Part shown: positions 54,045 to 64,000 of the stretch, one piece after another
Position numbering within the stretch: position 1 is the stretch's first letter
Layout: the number at the start of each line of letters is the position of its first letter
Assembly (NCBI GenBank): GCA_021323755.1
Contig: JAJPKJ010000044.1
Location: 1 to 64,000, forward strand
DNA length: 64,000 bases
Reading direction: 5' to 3'
From: Chitinophagales bacterium
GTDB taxonomy: Bacteria; Bacteroidota; Bacteroidia; Chitinophagales; Chitinophagaceae
Notes under the pieces: generated by a model
What the model was told of the DNA's origin: nothing
Database searches by the model: none
Seen by the model: the letters and a program-made list of their open reading frames with translations, nothing else
Position numbers and translations under genes: made by a program

Positions 54045-56486
54045 GTGAAACCCTTACCGATAGCCATTCTCCTCATTTTTGCATCTCTCATTTCTCTTGC
54101 ACAAAATCCGAAACCCAATATAATTGTCAGGGGTTCAGTGATTGATTCCACGACCAAGAAACCGCTTCCTTATGTTACGGTTGGCTTACAGGATGCAAAA
54201 ACAAAGCTCGCCGTAAAAAGTGTGGTTTCAAAAGATGATGGCAGTTTTGAAATATCGGCCACGGGTGATAGGAATTACCTTCTCGTATTGGCTTTTACCG
54301 GCTACGGTAATAAAATTATGGCTTTAAAAAATGATGGGAAAGTTGTCGATATCGGACAAATAACCTTATCGACATCGGGCAAACAGCTTAAAGAAGTCAC
54401 CATTACCGCATTAAAGCCCATAATGAAAAGACAGATCGATGGCATCACATACGATGTCACCGCCGATCCTGAAAGCCCTGCCCTTACTGCATTAGACATC
54501 ATGCGTAAAGTGCCGCTGCTGACCGTGGACGCTTCTGATAATATCAAGCTGAAAGGAAACAGTAATTATAAAATATTAATAAATGGGAAGGAATCTGCAC
54601 TGGTAGCCAAAAATCCTTCGGACGTTTTAAGGGCGATGCCCGCTACAAATATTGAACGCATCGAAGTGATAACAACCCCACCCGCAAAATATGACGCCGA
54701 AGGTCTGGCAGGCATCATCAATATCATTACTAAAAAAGATATCGGTCAAGGTTATAATATTGGCATTAATGGCCGTTATAATTCTGTTTGGGGACCTGGA
54801 ATGAACATGAATGGCACCCTGAAGCAAGGCAAATTCGGTCTCTCCGCTTTTGTGGGGTTTAATGTTCGCGGCGATCATACGGTCGGTTTTGGCAACACCC
54901 AGAATTTCTTTGCGGATAATTCCGTTTTATCTCAAACAGGAACCAACACATTTAAAGGCAATAACAAGTACGGAAATGCAGAATTGAGTTATGAAATAGA
55001 TAGCCTCAATCTGCTGACAGGTTCTTTTCAATTTTATGCGGGAGCCAATAATCAGCATAGCAGCCAACTTACATCCATACTAGACAGCAACGGGGATATT
55101 CAGCAAAAATATCTTTTGTCAAACTCCGGATATAATCATTATGAAGGCTTTGATGCATCTATAAATTATCAATTAGGCTTTAAGAAAGATAAGAACCGGT
55201 TACTCACCCTGTCTTACAAATACAGCTATTCTCCAAACAAGCAATTCACCAATAATATTCTTACCGATACCGTTGATTATGAGTTGCCGAATTACGAACA
55301 ATACAATAGCGCCGGCAATAAAGAACACACCATCCAATTAGATTATGTGCATCCTTTCAAAAAAACGACATTGGAAGCTGGCGGAAAAGCAATTCTTAGA
55401 AATAATTACAGCGATTTTGAGACCAATAATTTTAATGATTCAACGGGAAAATATGAATTAAATACTTTTCAAAGTAATGATTTCAATTATCGCCAGGATA
55501 TTTACAGTTTGTATAATTCTTATCAATATAAACTCGAACAGTGGACTGCAAAAGGTGGTGTGCGTGTTGAACGCACAACGATAGACGCAGATTTTATTTC
55601 GGTTGGAAGTGCAGTTAATCAAAGTTATAATAACCTCATCCCTTCCATTTCTATTCAAAGAAATTTAAAAAGCAGTTCGCTGAACTTTGGATATACCGAT
55701 AGAATTAGTCGCCCCGGAATTTATCAGTTAAATCCTTTTGTTGATCAATCAAATCCGAAATTTATTAATACCGGAAATCCAAATCTGAAACCGGAATTAA
55801 ATCACACATTTGAATTGAACTATAGCAATTTTTCAAAAAGCTCAATTAATATCGGGTTGAGTTATGCGTTCTCTACAAACTCTATTCAAAATGTAAGCAG
55901 CCTTCAAACAAACAGTACCGGCGACACAATAACCCTTACCACTTTTGAAAACCTGGGAAGCAATAGCAGACTGGGTTTCAATGTAAATACGAATTTCATG
56001 ATCATTAAAGACCTGACCGTTACTTTGAATGGACAGGGCGCACATATTTGGCTCAGAGGTTCGTACAATGGTCAGATGTACCATAATCAGGGATTCACCG
56101 GCAATGCATTCTTAAGTGCCGGTTATAAATTTGGAAAAGGATTCCGTTTTGGAATTGATGCAGGTATTTTTAGTGGTGACGTGAATCTACAGGGTAGCTC
56201 AAGCGGATTTATTTTTACTTCCTACGTGCTATCAAGAACTTTTATGAACAAAAAAGCGACGATATCGCTTGTTTGCAATAATCCATACAACAATCTATTC
56301 ACCTATCATTCCCATACTACAACCCCCGACTTCTATCAGTCATCGTTTAACCAGGAGCCTTATCGTTCATTTGCGGTGCGATTCAACTTCAGATTTGGAA
56401 AACTGAACAGTGATATAAAAAGAAATCAGCGCGGGATTAATAATGACGATACCAAAGCCGGCAAAACCAGTAATTCAAATCAATAA
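54045..56486 (+). CDS. Outer-membrane beta-barrel protein, TonB-receptor-like
   Basis: This 813-residue protein begins with GTG and a signal peptide (KPLPIAILLIFASLISLAQ). A carboxypeptidase-regulatory-like domain (GSVIDSTTKKPLPYVTVGL) and a plug-like domain (ALDIMRKVPLLTVDASDN, INGKESALV) come before a large barrel. It has the same architecture as the protein at 13725-16211 and belongs to the same barrel family (OMP_b-brl_3). There is no SusD-like partner. It diverges from the oxidoreductase cluster; a role in uptake of the same substrate is possible but unproven. A palindrome at 53950 may control it. Confidence 0.85.
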   Translation: MKPLPIAILLIFASLISLAQNPKPNIIVRGSVIDSTTKKPLPYVTVGLQDAKTKLAVKSVVSKDDGSFEISATGDRNYLLVLAFTGYGNKIMALKNDGKVVDIGQITLSTSGKQLKEVTITALKPIMKRQIDGITYDVTADPESPALTALDIMRKVPLLTVDASDNIKLKGNSNYKILINGKESALVAKNPSDVLRAMPATNIERIEVITTPPAKYDAEGLAGIINIITKKDIGQGYNIGINGRYNSVWGPGMNMNGTLKQGKFGLSAFVGFNVRGDHTVGFGNTQNFFADNSVLSQTGTNTFKGNNKYGNAELSYEIDSLNLLTGSFQFYAGANNQHSSQLTSILDSNGDIQQKYLLSNSGYNHYEGFDASINYQLGFKKDKNRLLTLSYKYSYSPNKQFTNNILTDTVDYELPNYEQYNSAGNKEHTIQLDYVHPFKKTTLEAGGKAILRNNYSDFETNNFNDSTGKYELNTFQSNDFNYRQDIYSLYNSYQYKLEQWTAKGGVRVERTTIDADFISVGSAVNQSYNNLIPSISIQRNLKSSSLNFGYTDRISRPGIYQLNPFVDQSNPKFINTGNPNLKPELNHTFELNYSNFSKSSINIGLSYAFSTNSIQNVSSLQTNSTGDTITLTTFENLGSNSRLGFNVNTNFMIIKDLTVTLNGQGAHIWLRGSYNGQMYHNQGFTGNAFLSAGYKFGKGFRFGIDAGIFSGDVNLQGSSSGFIFTSYVLSRTFMNKKATISLVCNNPYNNLFTYHSHTTTPDFYQSSFNQEPYRSFAVRFNFRFGKLNSDIKRNQRGINNDDTKAGKTSNSNQ

Positions 56487-56576
56487 TCATTCATCCGGTC
56501 AACATATCAAATCGCCATTGGTAAGAATGGCTTTTCAATTTGCTTAAATTATTATAGTTTTATTCCCTCTCTGACC

Positions 56577-56584
56577 TATATTTG
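56577..56584 (+). promoter_or_regulatory. Candidate -7 box of the RND efflux operon
   Basis: TATATTTG matches TAnnTTTG exactly, 160 bases before the TolC-like gene. The nearest TTTG upstream (56539-56542) is 34 bases away, too far for a normal -33 box, so the match is partial. Confidence 0.35.
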
Positions 56585-56744
56585 AATCTTAAATAACCTT
56601 TGCCCAAACACCAGCCCGTTATTTAATTGGCGCGATAAGATTTTGCCGATTATTGATAATCAAAACGCTCACTTCCGGATAAATGAGGTTTGTTAAATTT
56701 GTATTCGATAAAGAAAATCAGCGTAATAAAACAGTTCAAATTAT

Positions 56745-58112
56745 ATGAATAACGCCGCCACGGGAGTTAAATCAAGCCTTGTTTTTTTTATTTTACTGAT
56801 CGTATTTTCCTCATTCTTTAAAATCAATGCGCAAAACAATTCTCAAAATGATACGAGTACAAGTTTCACGCTCGGTCAGTGCATTGAATACGCATTAAAG
56901 CACCAGCCTGCATTACAGCAATCTTTGATTAATATAGATATTGCCAAGGTAACCAATTCCATTAATCTTTCCGGATGGTTGCCTCAAGCCGGAGTCAGTG
57001 GAAACCTTACGCATTACCTTGAACTGCCAACCAGTTTTGTAAGTAATTCCGGCGGTCAGCAGCAAAAACAAAAGGCGGGGGTTGTCAATACATTCATTCC
57101 GTCATTATCCGTTACACAAGCCATTTTCAGTCCTTCATTATTATATGCGTCAAAGAGCGCCTCTCTCTACGTACAACAAGCTGAGCAGGTGACGGACAGC
57201 ACAAAGATATTTTTGGTCTCCATTGTAAGTAAATCTTTTTATAATCTTTTGCTTACGCTCGAACAGATCGATGTTTTAAAAGAAGATACGGCAAGACTGA
57301 ATAAAAATCTCAGCGACACGTACCATCAATATATCGCGGGAACTGTTGATGAAACAGATTATGATGAGGCGGCAATTTCATTAAACAATTCAAAAGCCCA
57401 GCTCAAACAGGCCTCAGAAAACATTACCCCGCAGTATGCATTGCTAAAACAGGTGATGGGATTCCCTCCGGATAAACAATTCAATGTGAGTTTTGATACG
57501 CTGCGGATGATGAATGATATTTCCTTTGATACCACACAACAATTGCAATATGAAAAACGAATAGAATATCAGCAACTGCAAACAGCAAAAAAATTACAAA
57601 GTCAGCTTACTTCCTATTATAAAAATGCTTTCCTGCCCAGCGTGTCGGCATTTTTCAATTATACCCCGGAGTTTGAAAACAATTCTTTTCCCAGTCTTTT
57701 TGGAAGCGCTTACCCATATTCCTATGTTGGATTATCATTGAGCATTCCCATCTTCACTGGTTTTGCAAGGCTCGAAAACGTGCATCGCTCAAAGCTGCAG
57801 GAAAAATTTCTTGACTGGGATGAAATAGGTCTGCGCTCGCAGATATACTCCGAATATACATCTGCGTTAGCCAACTATAAAAGCAATTTATACAATTTGG
57901 AAGCGATGAGGGATAATGAAGAAAAAGCAAAACGTGTATACGGAATCGTGACTCTACAATACAGCCAGGGCGTTGTTGCTTATTTGAATGTGATCACTGC
58001 AGAATCAAATTTGATTTCATCAGAAATAGGATATATAAATGCGTTGTTCCAATTGCTCTCAAGCAAAATTGATCTTGAAAAAGCAATGGGATTTATTACA
58101 TATAATCGTTAA
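56745..58112 (+). CDS. TolC-family outer-membrane efflux protein
   Basis: This 455-residue protein has a signal peptide (to about residue 29) and two copies of the long-helix outer-membrane efflux fold, beginning TLGQCIEYALKHQPALQQ and ending KIDLEKAMGF. It forms the outer-membrane channel of a tripartite pump. It is the first gene of the RND operon; the adaptor starts 21 bases downstream. Confidence 0.9.
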   Translation: MNNAATGVKSSLVFFILLIVFSSFFKINAQNNSQNDTSTSFTLGQCIEYALKHQPALQQSLINIDIAKVTNSINLSGWLPQAGVSGNLTHYLELPTSFVSNSGGQQQKQKAGVVNTFIPSLSVTQAIFSPSLLYASKSASLYVQQAEQVTDSTKIFLVSIVSKSFYNLLLTLEQIDVLKEDTARLNKNLSDTYHQYIAGTVDETDYDEAAISLNNSKAQLKQASENITPQYALLKQVMGFPPDKQFNVSFDTLRMMNDISFDTTQQLQYEKRIEYQQLQTAKKLQSQLTSYYKNAFLPSVSAFFNYTPEFENNSFPSLFGSAYPYSYVGLSLSIPIFTGFARLENVHRSKLQEKFLDWDEIGLRSQIYSEYTSALANYKSNLYNLEAMRDNEEKAKRVYGIVTLQYSQGVVAYLNVITAESNLISSEIGYINALFQLLSSKIDLEKAMGFITYNR

Positions 58113-58133
58113 AGCCTTAAAACAATTTACTCC

Positions 58134-59342
58134 ATGAATAAAATGGTATTAATAATGGTGATTGCTGGTCTTGCTTTTTTTTCATGCCAGCAAAAGCAAG
58201 CGCCACCACCTCCTCCCGTGCCGGTAAATTTGTACACGGTATCAGCACAAAAGGTTTTGTATTACGATGAATATCCAGCAACTACCGTGGCGTTGAGCCA
58301 GGTTGATATAAGACCTGAAGTACAAGGCTATATTACCGGAATATTTTTTACAGAAGGGACTTTGATAAAGAAAGGACAGAAATTATATGAGATAGACCGC
58401 CGTTTATACCAGGCGAGTTACGATGCTGCCGCTGCAAATGTAAAAGTGGCGGAGTCCAATCAAAAACAAGCGCAGCAGGATGCAGACCGTTACACCTATT
58501 TAAGTGAACACAACGCCGTTGCAAAACAAGTTCTAGATCATGCGGTGATTGCTTTGCAAACAGCCAAGGACCAAACTGCGGCGGCAGAACAAGCATTGAA
58601 AACAGCGGCAACAAATCTTTCCTATTCTATTATCTATGCCCCTTTCGATGGTACGATCGGATTTAGCCAGGTAAAGATGGGGAATATGGTGACCGTTGGA
58701 ACAACCGTACTGAATACCATTTCAACGGATGATCCCATGGCTGTTGATTTTTTAATCAATGAAGCAGAGTTAATGCGTTTTCAGCAACTCGAAAAAAATA
58801 AACACGGAACAGTTGATTCATTATTCACTATCGTTCTTCCAAATCATACAATCTATCCCGGCACTGGAAAGATTTCAGTGATCGACCGAGCGGTTGATCC
58901 AGAAACCGGAGCAGTGAGAGTGCGATTGGTTTTTCCCAATCCACAACACAACTTACGCGCGGGCATGAGCTGTATTCTACGTGTTCATAATATCGAAGGC
59001 TCGCCACAATTGGTTATTCCCGGCAGAGCAGTTGTTGAGCAAATGGGCGAATATTTTGTTTTCATTGCGAAAGATACAGTGATGCATAGTGCTGATTCTG
59101 CAGCAAAGAAAAATAATGAAAGCACTGGCGATGCTCCCAAACTTCGGGCATTTCAAAACAAAGTGCAGCTTGGACAGACAATTGGCGCAAACGTGATCAT
59201 TAAATCGGGCATTAAGGAAGGAGATAAAATTGTTGTTGATGGTGTACAGGCAATTCATGAAGGCTCTGCGATCAATGCCTCTTCCAAACCTACAGCAAAA
59301 AATGACAGTAGTGCAAACCAGAAAAATAATAAACAACAATAA
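58134..59342 (+). CDS. RND efflux periplasmic adaptor lipoprotein
   Basis: The 402-residue membrane-fusion protein has a lipoprotein signal (LAFFSC, Cys18) that should tether it to the inner membrane. It has the usual order of lipoyl half (VDIRPEVQGYITGIFFTEG), helical hairpin (about 90-150), second lipoyl half (YSIIYAPFDGTIGF), beta-barrel and membrane-proximal domain. It links the TolC channel to the RND permeases. A 148-base gap separates it from the first permease, longer than expected inside an operon. Confidence 0.92.
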   Translation: MNKMVLIMVIAGLAFFSCQQKQAPPPPPVPVNLYTVSAQKVLYYDEYPATTVALSQVDIRPEVQGYITGIFFTEGTLIKKGQKLYEIDRRLYQASYDAAAANVKVAESNQKQAQQDADRYTYLSEHNAVAKQVLDHAVIALQTAKDQTAAAEQALKTAATNLSYSIIYAPFDGTIGFSQVKMGNMVTVGTTVLNTISTDDPMAVDFLINEAELMRFQQLEKNKHGTVDSLFTIVLPNHTIYPGTGKISVIDRAVDPETGAVRVRLVFPNPQHNLRAGMSCILRVHNIEGSPQLVIPGRAVVEQMGEYFVFIAKDTVMHSADSAAKKNNESTGDAPKLRAFQNKVQLGQTIGANVIIKSGIKEGDKIVVDGVQAIHEGSAINASSKPTAKNDSSANQKNNKQQ

Positions 59343-59490
59343 CACGAATTGAAACGAATTACAACCGTGATATCCATCTATCATAAAAATAAAAAAGGTT
59401 TGTTGAGTTCAGCAACTCCATAAACGCCGCAATGCAGCATAAAGATCGATCCGTGTAATTCTATAATAATTCGGGTAATAAAAATAAAAG

Positions 59491-62400
59491 ATGATAGCGA
59501 ATACTTTTATTAAGCGACCGGTAACAGCCATGGTTGTTTCGATTGTGCTGGCGATTGCAGGTACTATTTGTATTTTAAGCTTGCCGGTTGACCAATATCC
59601 TGACATTACTCCACCTATCGTTCAGGTCAACGGACAATTTACCGGAGCCGATGCGCAAACGGTTGAACAAACAGTTGCCACCCCGATCGAAGGGCAGGTG
59701 AATGGCACCCCAGGCATGGAATACATGCAAAGCAACAGCACCAATAATGGACTGATGTCCATGAATGTGACCTTTAATATCGGAACTGATATTGACATCG
59801 CTACCCTTGATGTTCAGAATCGCGTAAGCATCGCAACTCCATTATTACCTGCCGTTGCGAGTCGTTTAGGCATTACCGTTAGAGCCGTTAATCCAAGCAT
59901 GCTGATGATGGTGGCTTTGTATGCACCGAAAGGGACCCATAACATCACCTTTCTTGATAACTACACCAATGTTTTTATTCAGGATGCATTATTACGGGTG
60001 CCCGGCGTGAGCAGCATCAACCGTTTCACCGATGATTTCAGTATGCGCATTTGGATGAACCCGGAAAAAATGGCTGCGCATAGTATAACGCCACAGGATA
60101 TCATCAATGCATTGAACGCGCAGAACGTCCAAGTAGCTGCCGGTTCAGCCGGCGTTCCACCGCAGCAAAAAACACAAACTTTTGAAATTGGTATCCTGGT
60201 TAATGGAAGATTGAGCAAGGTTTCTGAGTTTGAAAATATCATTGTGAAATCCATTCCTGCAACACAGGAATTGGTTTACCTCAAAGATGTGGCGCGAGTT
60301 GAATTGGGCAAGTTCACATTTTCGAGCAATTCATTTGTTGATGGACATCGCGCTTCTTTCCTTCGCATTTACCAGGCGCCCGGAAGCAATGCACTCGAAA
60401 CAGCAAAAGGAATTTATAATGAATTGGCCTTGCTTAAGAAATCTTTTCCTGGCGATGTTGAGTATTCGGTTCCTTTTGAAGCGGTAACCGTTGTAAAAGT
60501 TTCGATGGCAGATGTTGTAGGGACCCTTTTAAAAACCTTAGGTCTTGTTGCCATCGTGGTATTCTTATTTCTTCAGAATTTTCGCTCAACATTAATTCCC
60601 ATACTCGCCATCCCGGTTTCTATTTTGGGAACATTTATTTTCTTCATTCCACTCGGCTTTACCATCAACACGCTTACCATGTTTGGTTTTGTGCTCGCCA
60701 TTGGTATTGTGGTTGATGATGCAATCATCGTGGTAGAAGCCGTGCAACACTATATCGATGAACAGAAAATGTCGCCGAAAGAAGCCACCTATCATGCGAT
60801 GAAAGATATCTCGGCGCCTGTTGTTGCTATTGCGCTTATACTCGCCGCCGTATTCGTTCCTGTGGGATTTATTCCCGGCATTGTGGGAAGGTTATATCAA
60901 CAGTTTGCCATTACGATCGCTATCTCGGTCATCCTTTCTGCATTCATCGCATTATCATTGACTCCTGCGTTATGCACCTTATTATTAAAACCTTCTGATC
61001 ATGAAAAAAAGAAAAAAGGTTTGGGCAGGGTATTCGAAAGATTTAATAATTGGTTCGACAAAGTCACCGCAAAATATGCCAATGGTGTAAGGCGAAGCAT
61101 CAAGGCTTCGAGATATGTTGTGATATTTTTGCTTTGCCTCTGCGTCGGCGCTTATTTTTTATTTCAAAAAAAACCAACTGGATTTATTCCTTCAGAAGAC
61201 GATGGAAATTTATACGTCACATTTCAATTGCCGCCAGCCTCTTCGACAACCGCATCCGTTGACGTGATGCAAAAATTAATGGAGGTGGTAACGCAAACAC
61301 CGGGCGTGGCGCATTATGCGGCATTATCCGGATTGAATGTGGTGAACAACGCTACCAACTCCAATGCCGGAACAATTTATGTTCAGCTAAAGCCATGGGA
61401 TGACCGCGACGAAGAAGATCAGCAAGTGCCCGGCATTATCAATGTGATGCAAAAAAGAATTACTGATGCCGGAATAAAAAATGCAAATGTTGAAGTGATA
61501 CAACCCTCGCCGATTCCCGGTGTTGGTGAAACCGTTGGATTTAGTATGCAGATCGAACAGCGTTCAACAAATGATGATCTGCATGCCTTCGAAAATGTCG
61601 TGGATAAATTTATTGCTGAAGCAAATAAAAACCCGGCAATTGCAAACGCATTCAGTTTCTATTCTTCAAAAACTCCAAGCATTAATCTTACTGTCGACAG
61701 AGAAAAATGCGAGAAACTTGGAGTGAACATTGGGGATGTGTTTACCACCATTCAGGCGTTCATGGGAAGTTTATACATAAACGATTTTACTGTTTATAAC
61801 AGAACATTCCACGTTGTAGTGCAGGCTGATACTGCATTTCGCACGATGATCACCGACATGGATAAGTATTATGTCCGTAACCAGGATAGCGCAATGGTTC
61901 CGCTGGGCACTTTGATCAGCTATGCACCAACAGAAACAGCACCGCTCATTTCGCACTTTAATATTTTCCGATCTGCAGAAATTGACGGAGCATCTGCCAC
62001 AGGAGTCAGCAGCACGCAATCAACAGATTCATTGATCGCAATCGCAAACCGCATTCTTCCGGAAGGATATAATTACGAATTCTCCGGATTGAGTTATGAA
62101 GAAATTCGGGCAGGATCAACAACGATTTACATTTTTATATTTTCGATCACTTTCGTATTTCTTTTTCTTGCTGCATTATATGAGAGCTGGTCTGTTCCGT
62201 TTTCGGTTTTGCTTGCCGTACCCATCGGGGCATTCGGCGCCATTCTTACATTGATCTTTGTCCCGAGTCTTACTGATAATGTATATGCCCAGATCGGATT
62301 GATTACCTTGATCGGATTGGCGGCAAAGAATGCCATATTGATCGTTGAGTTTGCAAAAGTAAGAGTTGATCGAGGCGAAGATCTTATTCAATCAACATTA

Positions 62401-62787
62401 GAAGCCGTAAAACTTCGCTTGCGGCCAATCATTATGACATCGCTGGCTTTTATTTTAGGGGTGCTTCCACTGGTGCTGGCAACAGGCGCAGGCGCCGTGG
62501 CGAGAAGAACAATCGGTTTCACCGTTCTTGGTGGAATGACCGCAGCCTCTACGCTTGCCATTTTTATTGTTCCAGTTCTTTTTGTCGTCATCACGCGCAC
62601 GTCCTACGGGAAAGAAAAATTAGCATGGCTGAAAGCACACCATGATGAATTAATGGAGAAAGCAAAAAAAGTGGAACAACAGGATATTGATGCAGAGCTT
62701 GAATTTGAAATTGAAAAATCACGGCAGCAGCAAACGGAAGATAGCAACAGGAATGAAGAAGGTAAAAATGCAGCAGATAGAACTTAA
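59491..62787 (+). CDS. RND multidrug efflux permease (HAE1-type), first copy
   Basis: The 1098-residue inner-membrane proton/drug antiporter opens MIANTFIKRPVTAMV. Proton-relay residues are present: the Asp pair in GIVVDDAIIVVEA (helix 4) and the lysine in LIGLAAKNAILIVEF (helix 10). Twelve membrane helices and two large periplasmic loops are expected. It is about 50 residues longer than AcrB because of a charged C-terminal tail rich in Glu, Lys and Gln. The substrate is unknown. A second, similar permease gene follows after 39 bases. Confidence 0.93.
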   Translation: MIANTFIKRPVTAMVVSIVLAIAGTICILSLPVDQYPDITPPIVQVNGQFTGADAQTVEQTVATPIEGQVNGTPGMEYMQSNSTNNGLMSMNVTFNIGTDIDIATLDVQNRVSIATPLLPAVASRLGITVRAVNPSMLMMVALYAPKGTHNITFLDNYTNVFIQDALLRVPGVSSINRFTDDFSMRIWMNPEKMAAHSITPQDIINALNAQNVQVAAGSAGVPPQQKTQTFEIGILVNGRLSKVSEFENIIVKSIPATQELVYLKDVARVELGKFTFSSNSFVDGHRASFLRIYQAPGSNALETAKGIYNELALLKKSFPGDVEYSVPFEAVTVVKVSMADVVGTLLKTLGLVAIVVFLFLQNFRSTLIPILAIPVSILGTFIFFIPLGFTINTLTMFGFVLAIGIVVDDAIIVVEAVQHYIDEQKMSPKEATYHAMKDISAPVVAIALILAAVFVPVGFIPGIVGRLYQQFAITIAISVILSAFIALSLTPALCTLLLKPSDHEKKKKGLGRVFERFNNWFDKVTAKYANGVRRSIKASRYVVIFLLCLCVGAYFLFQKKPTGFIPSEDDGNLYVTFQLPPASSTTASVDVMQKLMEVVTQTPGVAHYAALSGLNVVNNATNSNAGTIYVQLKPWDDRDEEDQQVPGIINVMQKRITDAGIKNANVEVIQPSPIPGVGETVGFSMQIEQRSTNDDLHAFENVVDKFIAEANKNPAIANAFSFYSSKTPSINLTVDREKCEKLGVNIGDVFTTIQAFMGSLYINDFTVYNRTFHVVVQADTAFRTMITDMDKYYVRNQDSAMVPLGTLISYAPTETAPLISHFNIFRSAEIDGASATGVSSTQSTDSLIAIANRILPEGYNYEFSGLSYEEIRAGSTTIYIFIFSITFVFLFLAALYESWSVPFSVLLAVPIGAFGAILTLIFVPSLTDNVYAQIGLITLIGLAAKNAILIVEFAKVRVDRGEDLIQSTLEAVKLRLRPIIMTSLAFILGVLPLVLATGAGAVARRTIGFTVLGGMTAASTLAIFIVPVLFVVITRTSYGKEKLAWLKAHHDELMEKAKKVEQQDIDAELEFEIEKSRQQQTEDSNRNEEGKNAADRT

Positions 62788-62826
62788 AAGAAAAAAGTTG
62801 GGCTTAAAAAACTGACAACTCGAATA

Positions 62827-64000
62827 ATGATCGCCAACACATTTATAAAAAGACCGGTTACTGCAATAGTTATTTCATTGGTATTGATTATTTCAGGGAC
62901 GATCTGCATTTTTAATCTCGCAGTTGATCAGTATCCGAATATTTCTCCGCCAAGTGTTTCCGTAAATGGATCATATACCGGCGCAGATGCACAAACTGTT
63001 GAACAAACAGTTGCCATTCCGATCGAAGAACAAGTCAATGGTACGCCCGGAATGGAATACATGCAAAGCACCAGCACCAATACCGGAGGCGTAAGCATTC
63101 GGGTCACCTATAATATCGGCACTAACGTTCATATTGCGGCGCTCAATGTTCAAAATCGTGTTGGTATCGCCCAACCGCAATTGCCTGCCGTTGTCAGCAA
63201 ATTAGGATTGACTGTTCGAGCCAGTAATCCGGATCAATTGATGCTGGTGGCCGTGTATTCGCCCAAAGGTTCTCACAACATAACTTTTCTGGACAACTAT
63301 ACGAATGTATTTATTGAAAACGCAATTTTGCGTACACCGGGGGTAGGTGATGTAAACGCAAGAACAGATCAGTTCAGTATGCGCATCTGGATGAACCCGG
63401 ATAAGATGGCCTCCTACCGTTTAACACCTGCTGATGTTACGGCCGCACTGAATGCACAAAACGTTTATGTTGCCGCAGGGGCAGTTGGCGCGCCGCCACA
63501 ACCCGCAGACCAAAGCAATGAAACTGGGATACTGGTTAATGGGATGCTGAGCAAGGCCGAAGACTATCAAAAGATCGTTGTCAAATCCAATCCGGCGACA
63601 GGAGAATTGGTGTATTTGAAAGATATTGCCCGGGTTGAATTAGGGAAATTTACCTTTTCCAGTAATGCATTTGTAGACGGACATCGTTGTTCGCTGCTCA
63701 TGATCTTTCAGACGCCAGGAGGTAATGCCTTACAAACGGCCGATAACGTTTATGCAGCGTTGAAACAATTAAAAAAATCATTCCCCAATGATGTTGATTA
63801 TGTAGTCCCCTTTGAATCAATAACGATCATCCGCGTTTCAATGCAGGAAGTGGTGGGCACATTATTAAAAGCACTTGCGCTGGTTGCACTCGTGGTGTTC
63901 TTGTTTTTACAAAACTGGCGTTCAACGATCATTCCCATATTAGCCATTCCTGTTTCTATTTTAGCAACTTTTTGTTTTTTTATTCCATTAGGATTTACCA
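62827..64000 (+). CDS. RND efflux permease, second copy (partial, cut by window end)
   Basis: An uninterrupted frame opens with ATG at 62827 and runs 391 codons to the edge of the window. It reads MIANTFIKRPVTAIVISL, then GADAQTVEQTVAIPIEEQV and NGTPGMEYMQSTSTNTGG, matching the first permease almost word for word in places but clearly diverged (for example FNLAVDQYPNISPPS for LSLPVDQYPDITPPI). The visible part covers helix 1, the first periplasmic loop and helices 2-3. It is a distinct paralogue, not a duplication artefact. It may form a heteromeric pump with the first copy. Confidence 0.9.
   Translation, partial: MIANTFIKRPVTAIVISLVLIISGTICIFNLAVDQYPNISPPSVSVNGSYTGADAQTVEQTVAIPIEEQVNGTPGMEYMQSTSTNTGGVSIRVTYNIGTNVHIAALNVQNRVGIAQPQLPAVVSKLGLTVRASNPDQLMLVAVYSPKGSHNITFLDNYTNVFIENAILRTPGVGDVNARTDQFSMRIWMNPDKMASYRLTPADVTAALNAQNVYVAAGAVGAPPQPADQSNETGILVNGMLSKAEDYQKIVVKSNPATGELVYLKDIARVELGKFTFSSNAFVDGHRCSLLMIFQTPGGNALQTADNVYAALKQLKKSFPNDVDYVVPFESITIIRVSMQEVVGTLLKALALVALVVFLFLQNWRSTIIPILAIPVSILATFCFFIPLGFT

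Overview
The window looks like chromosome of a Bacteroidota bacterium, most likely close to the Chitinophagaceae. The signs are low GC with AT-rich leaders and weak Shine-Dalgarno sites, a C-terminal gliding/type IX secretion sorting domain, two beta-barrel outer-membrane proteins with carboxypeptidase-regulatory-like N-termini, a two-component-propeller hybrid kinase, a DUF6090-like protein, Tat-exported Gfo/Idh/MocA oxidoreductases and several promoter boxes of the Bacteroidota TAnnTTTG type. I saw no tRNA, rRNA, CRISPR array, insertion sequence or phage gene.

Layout. 330-2375: a TPR sensor histidine kinase. 2381-13598 (minus): the most unusual block. It has a predicted class III nucleotide cyclase fused to three TIR-like modules, then an overlapping run of two giant membrane-anchored nSTAND NTPases and a seven-helix membrane protein. 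13725-16211 (minus): an outer-membrane barrel. 16446-18539: a DUF6090-like membrane protein and an APC permease. 18824-29334: three consecutive histidine kinases. The first has nine tandem copies of a roughly 185-residue sensory module. All three carry almost the same transmitter as the kinase at 330, and no response regulator lies beside them. 29403-34455: a fatty acid desaturase, small unknown proteins, a KAS III enzyme, an RRM protein and a cold-shock-domain protein, a set that fits cold or membrane adaptation.

34505-41774 (minus): a signalling operon of propeller-type hybrid kinase, single-domain response regulator and GAF-cyclase, followed by an unknown protein. 42051-44264 (minus): a DPP-IV-like S9 peptidase. 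44557-47906: a divergent pair of a secreted SMP-30-like propeller and a lectin/PKD surface protein. 47967-53744 (minus): three exported Gfo/Idh/MocA oxidoreductases, a xylose-isomerase-like TIM-barrel protein and a lipoprotein, resembling periplasmic 3-keto-glycoside loci. 54045-56486: a second outer-membrane barrel. 56745 to the window end: a tripartite RND efflux operon (TolC, adaptor, two tandem RND permeases), the second permease cut by the window edge.

The best candidate for an undescribed system is the cyclase-TIR/nSTAND block at 2381-13598. Its parts resemble those of bacterial conflict or danger-signalling systems, but its function is inference. Several start codons were moved inward from the longest open frame, as stated in each entry. 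Domain calls were made by eye from motifs; no database search was run.
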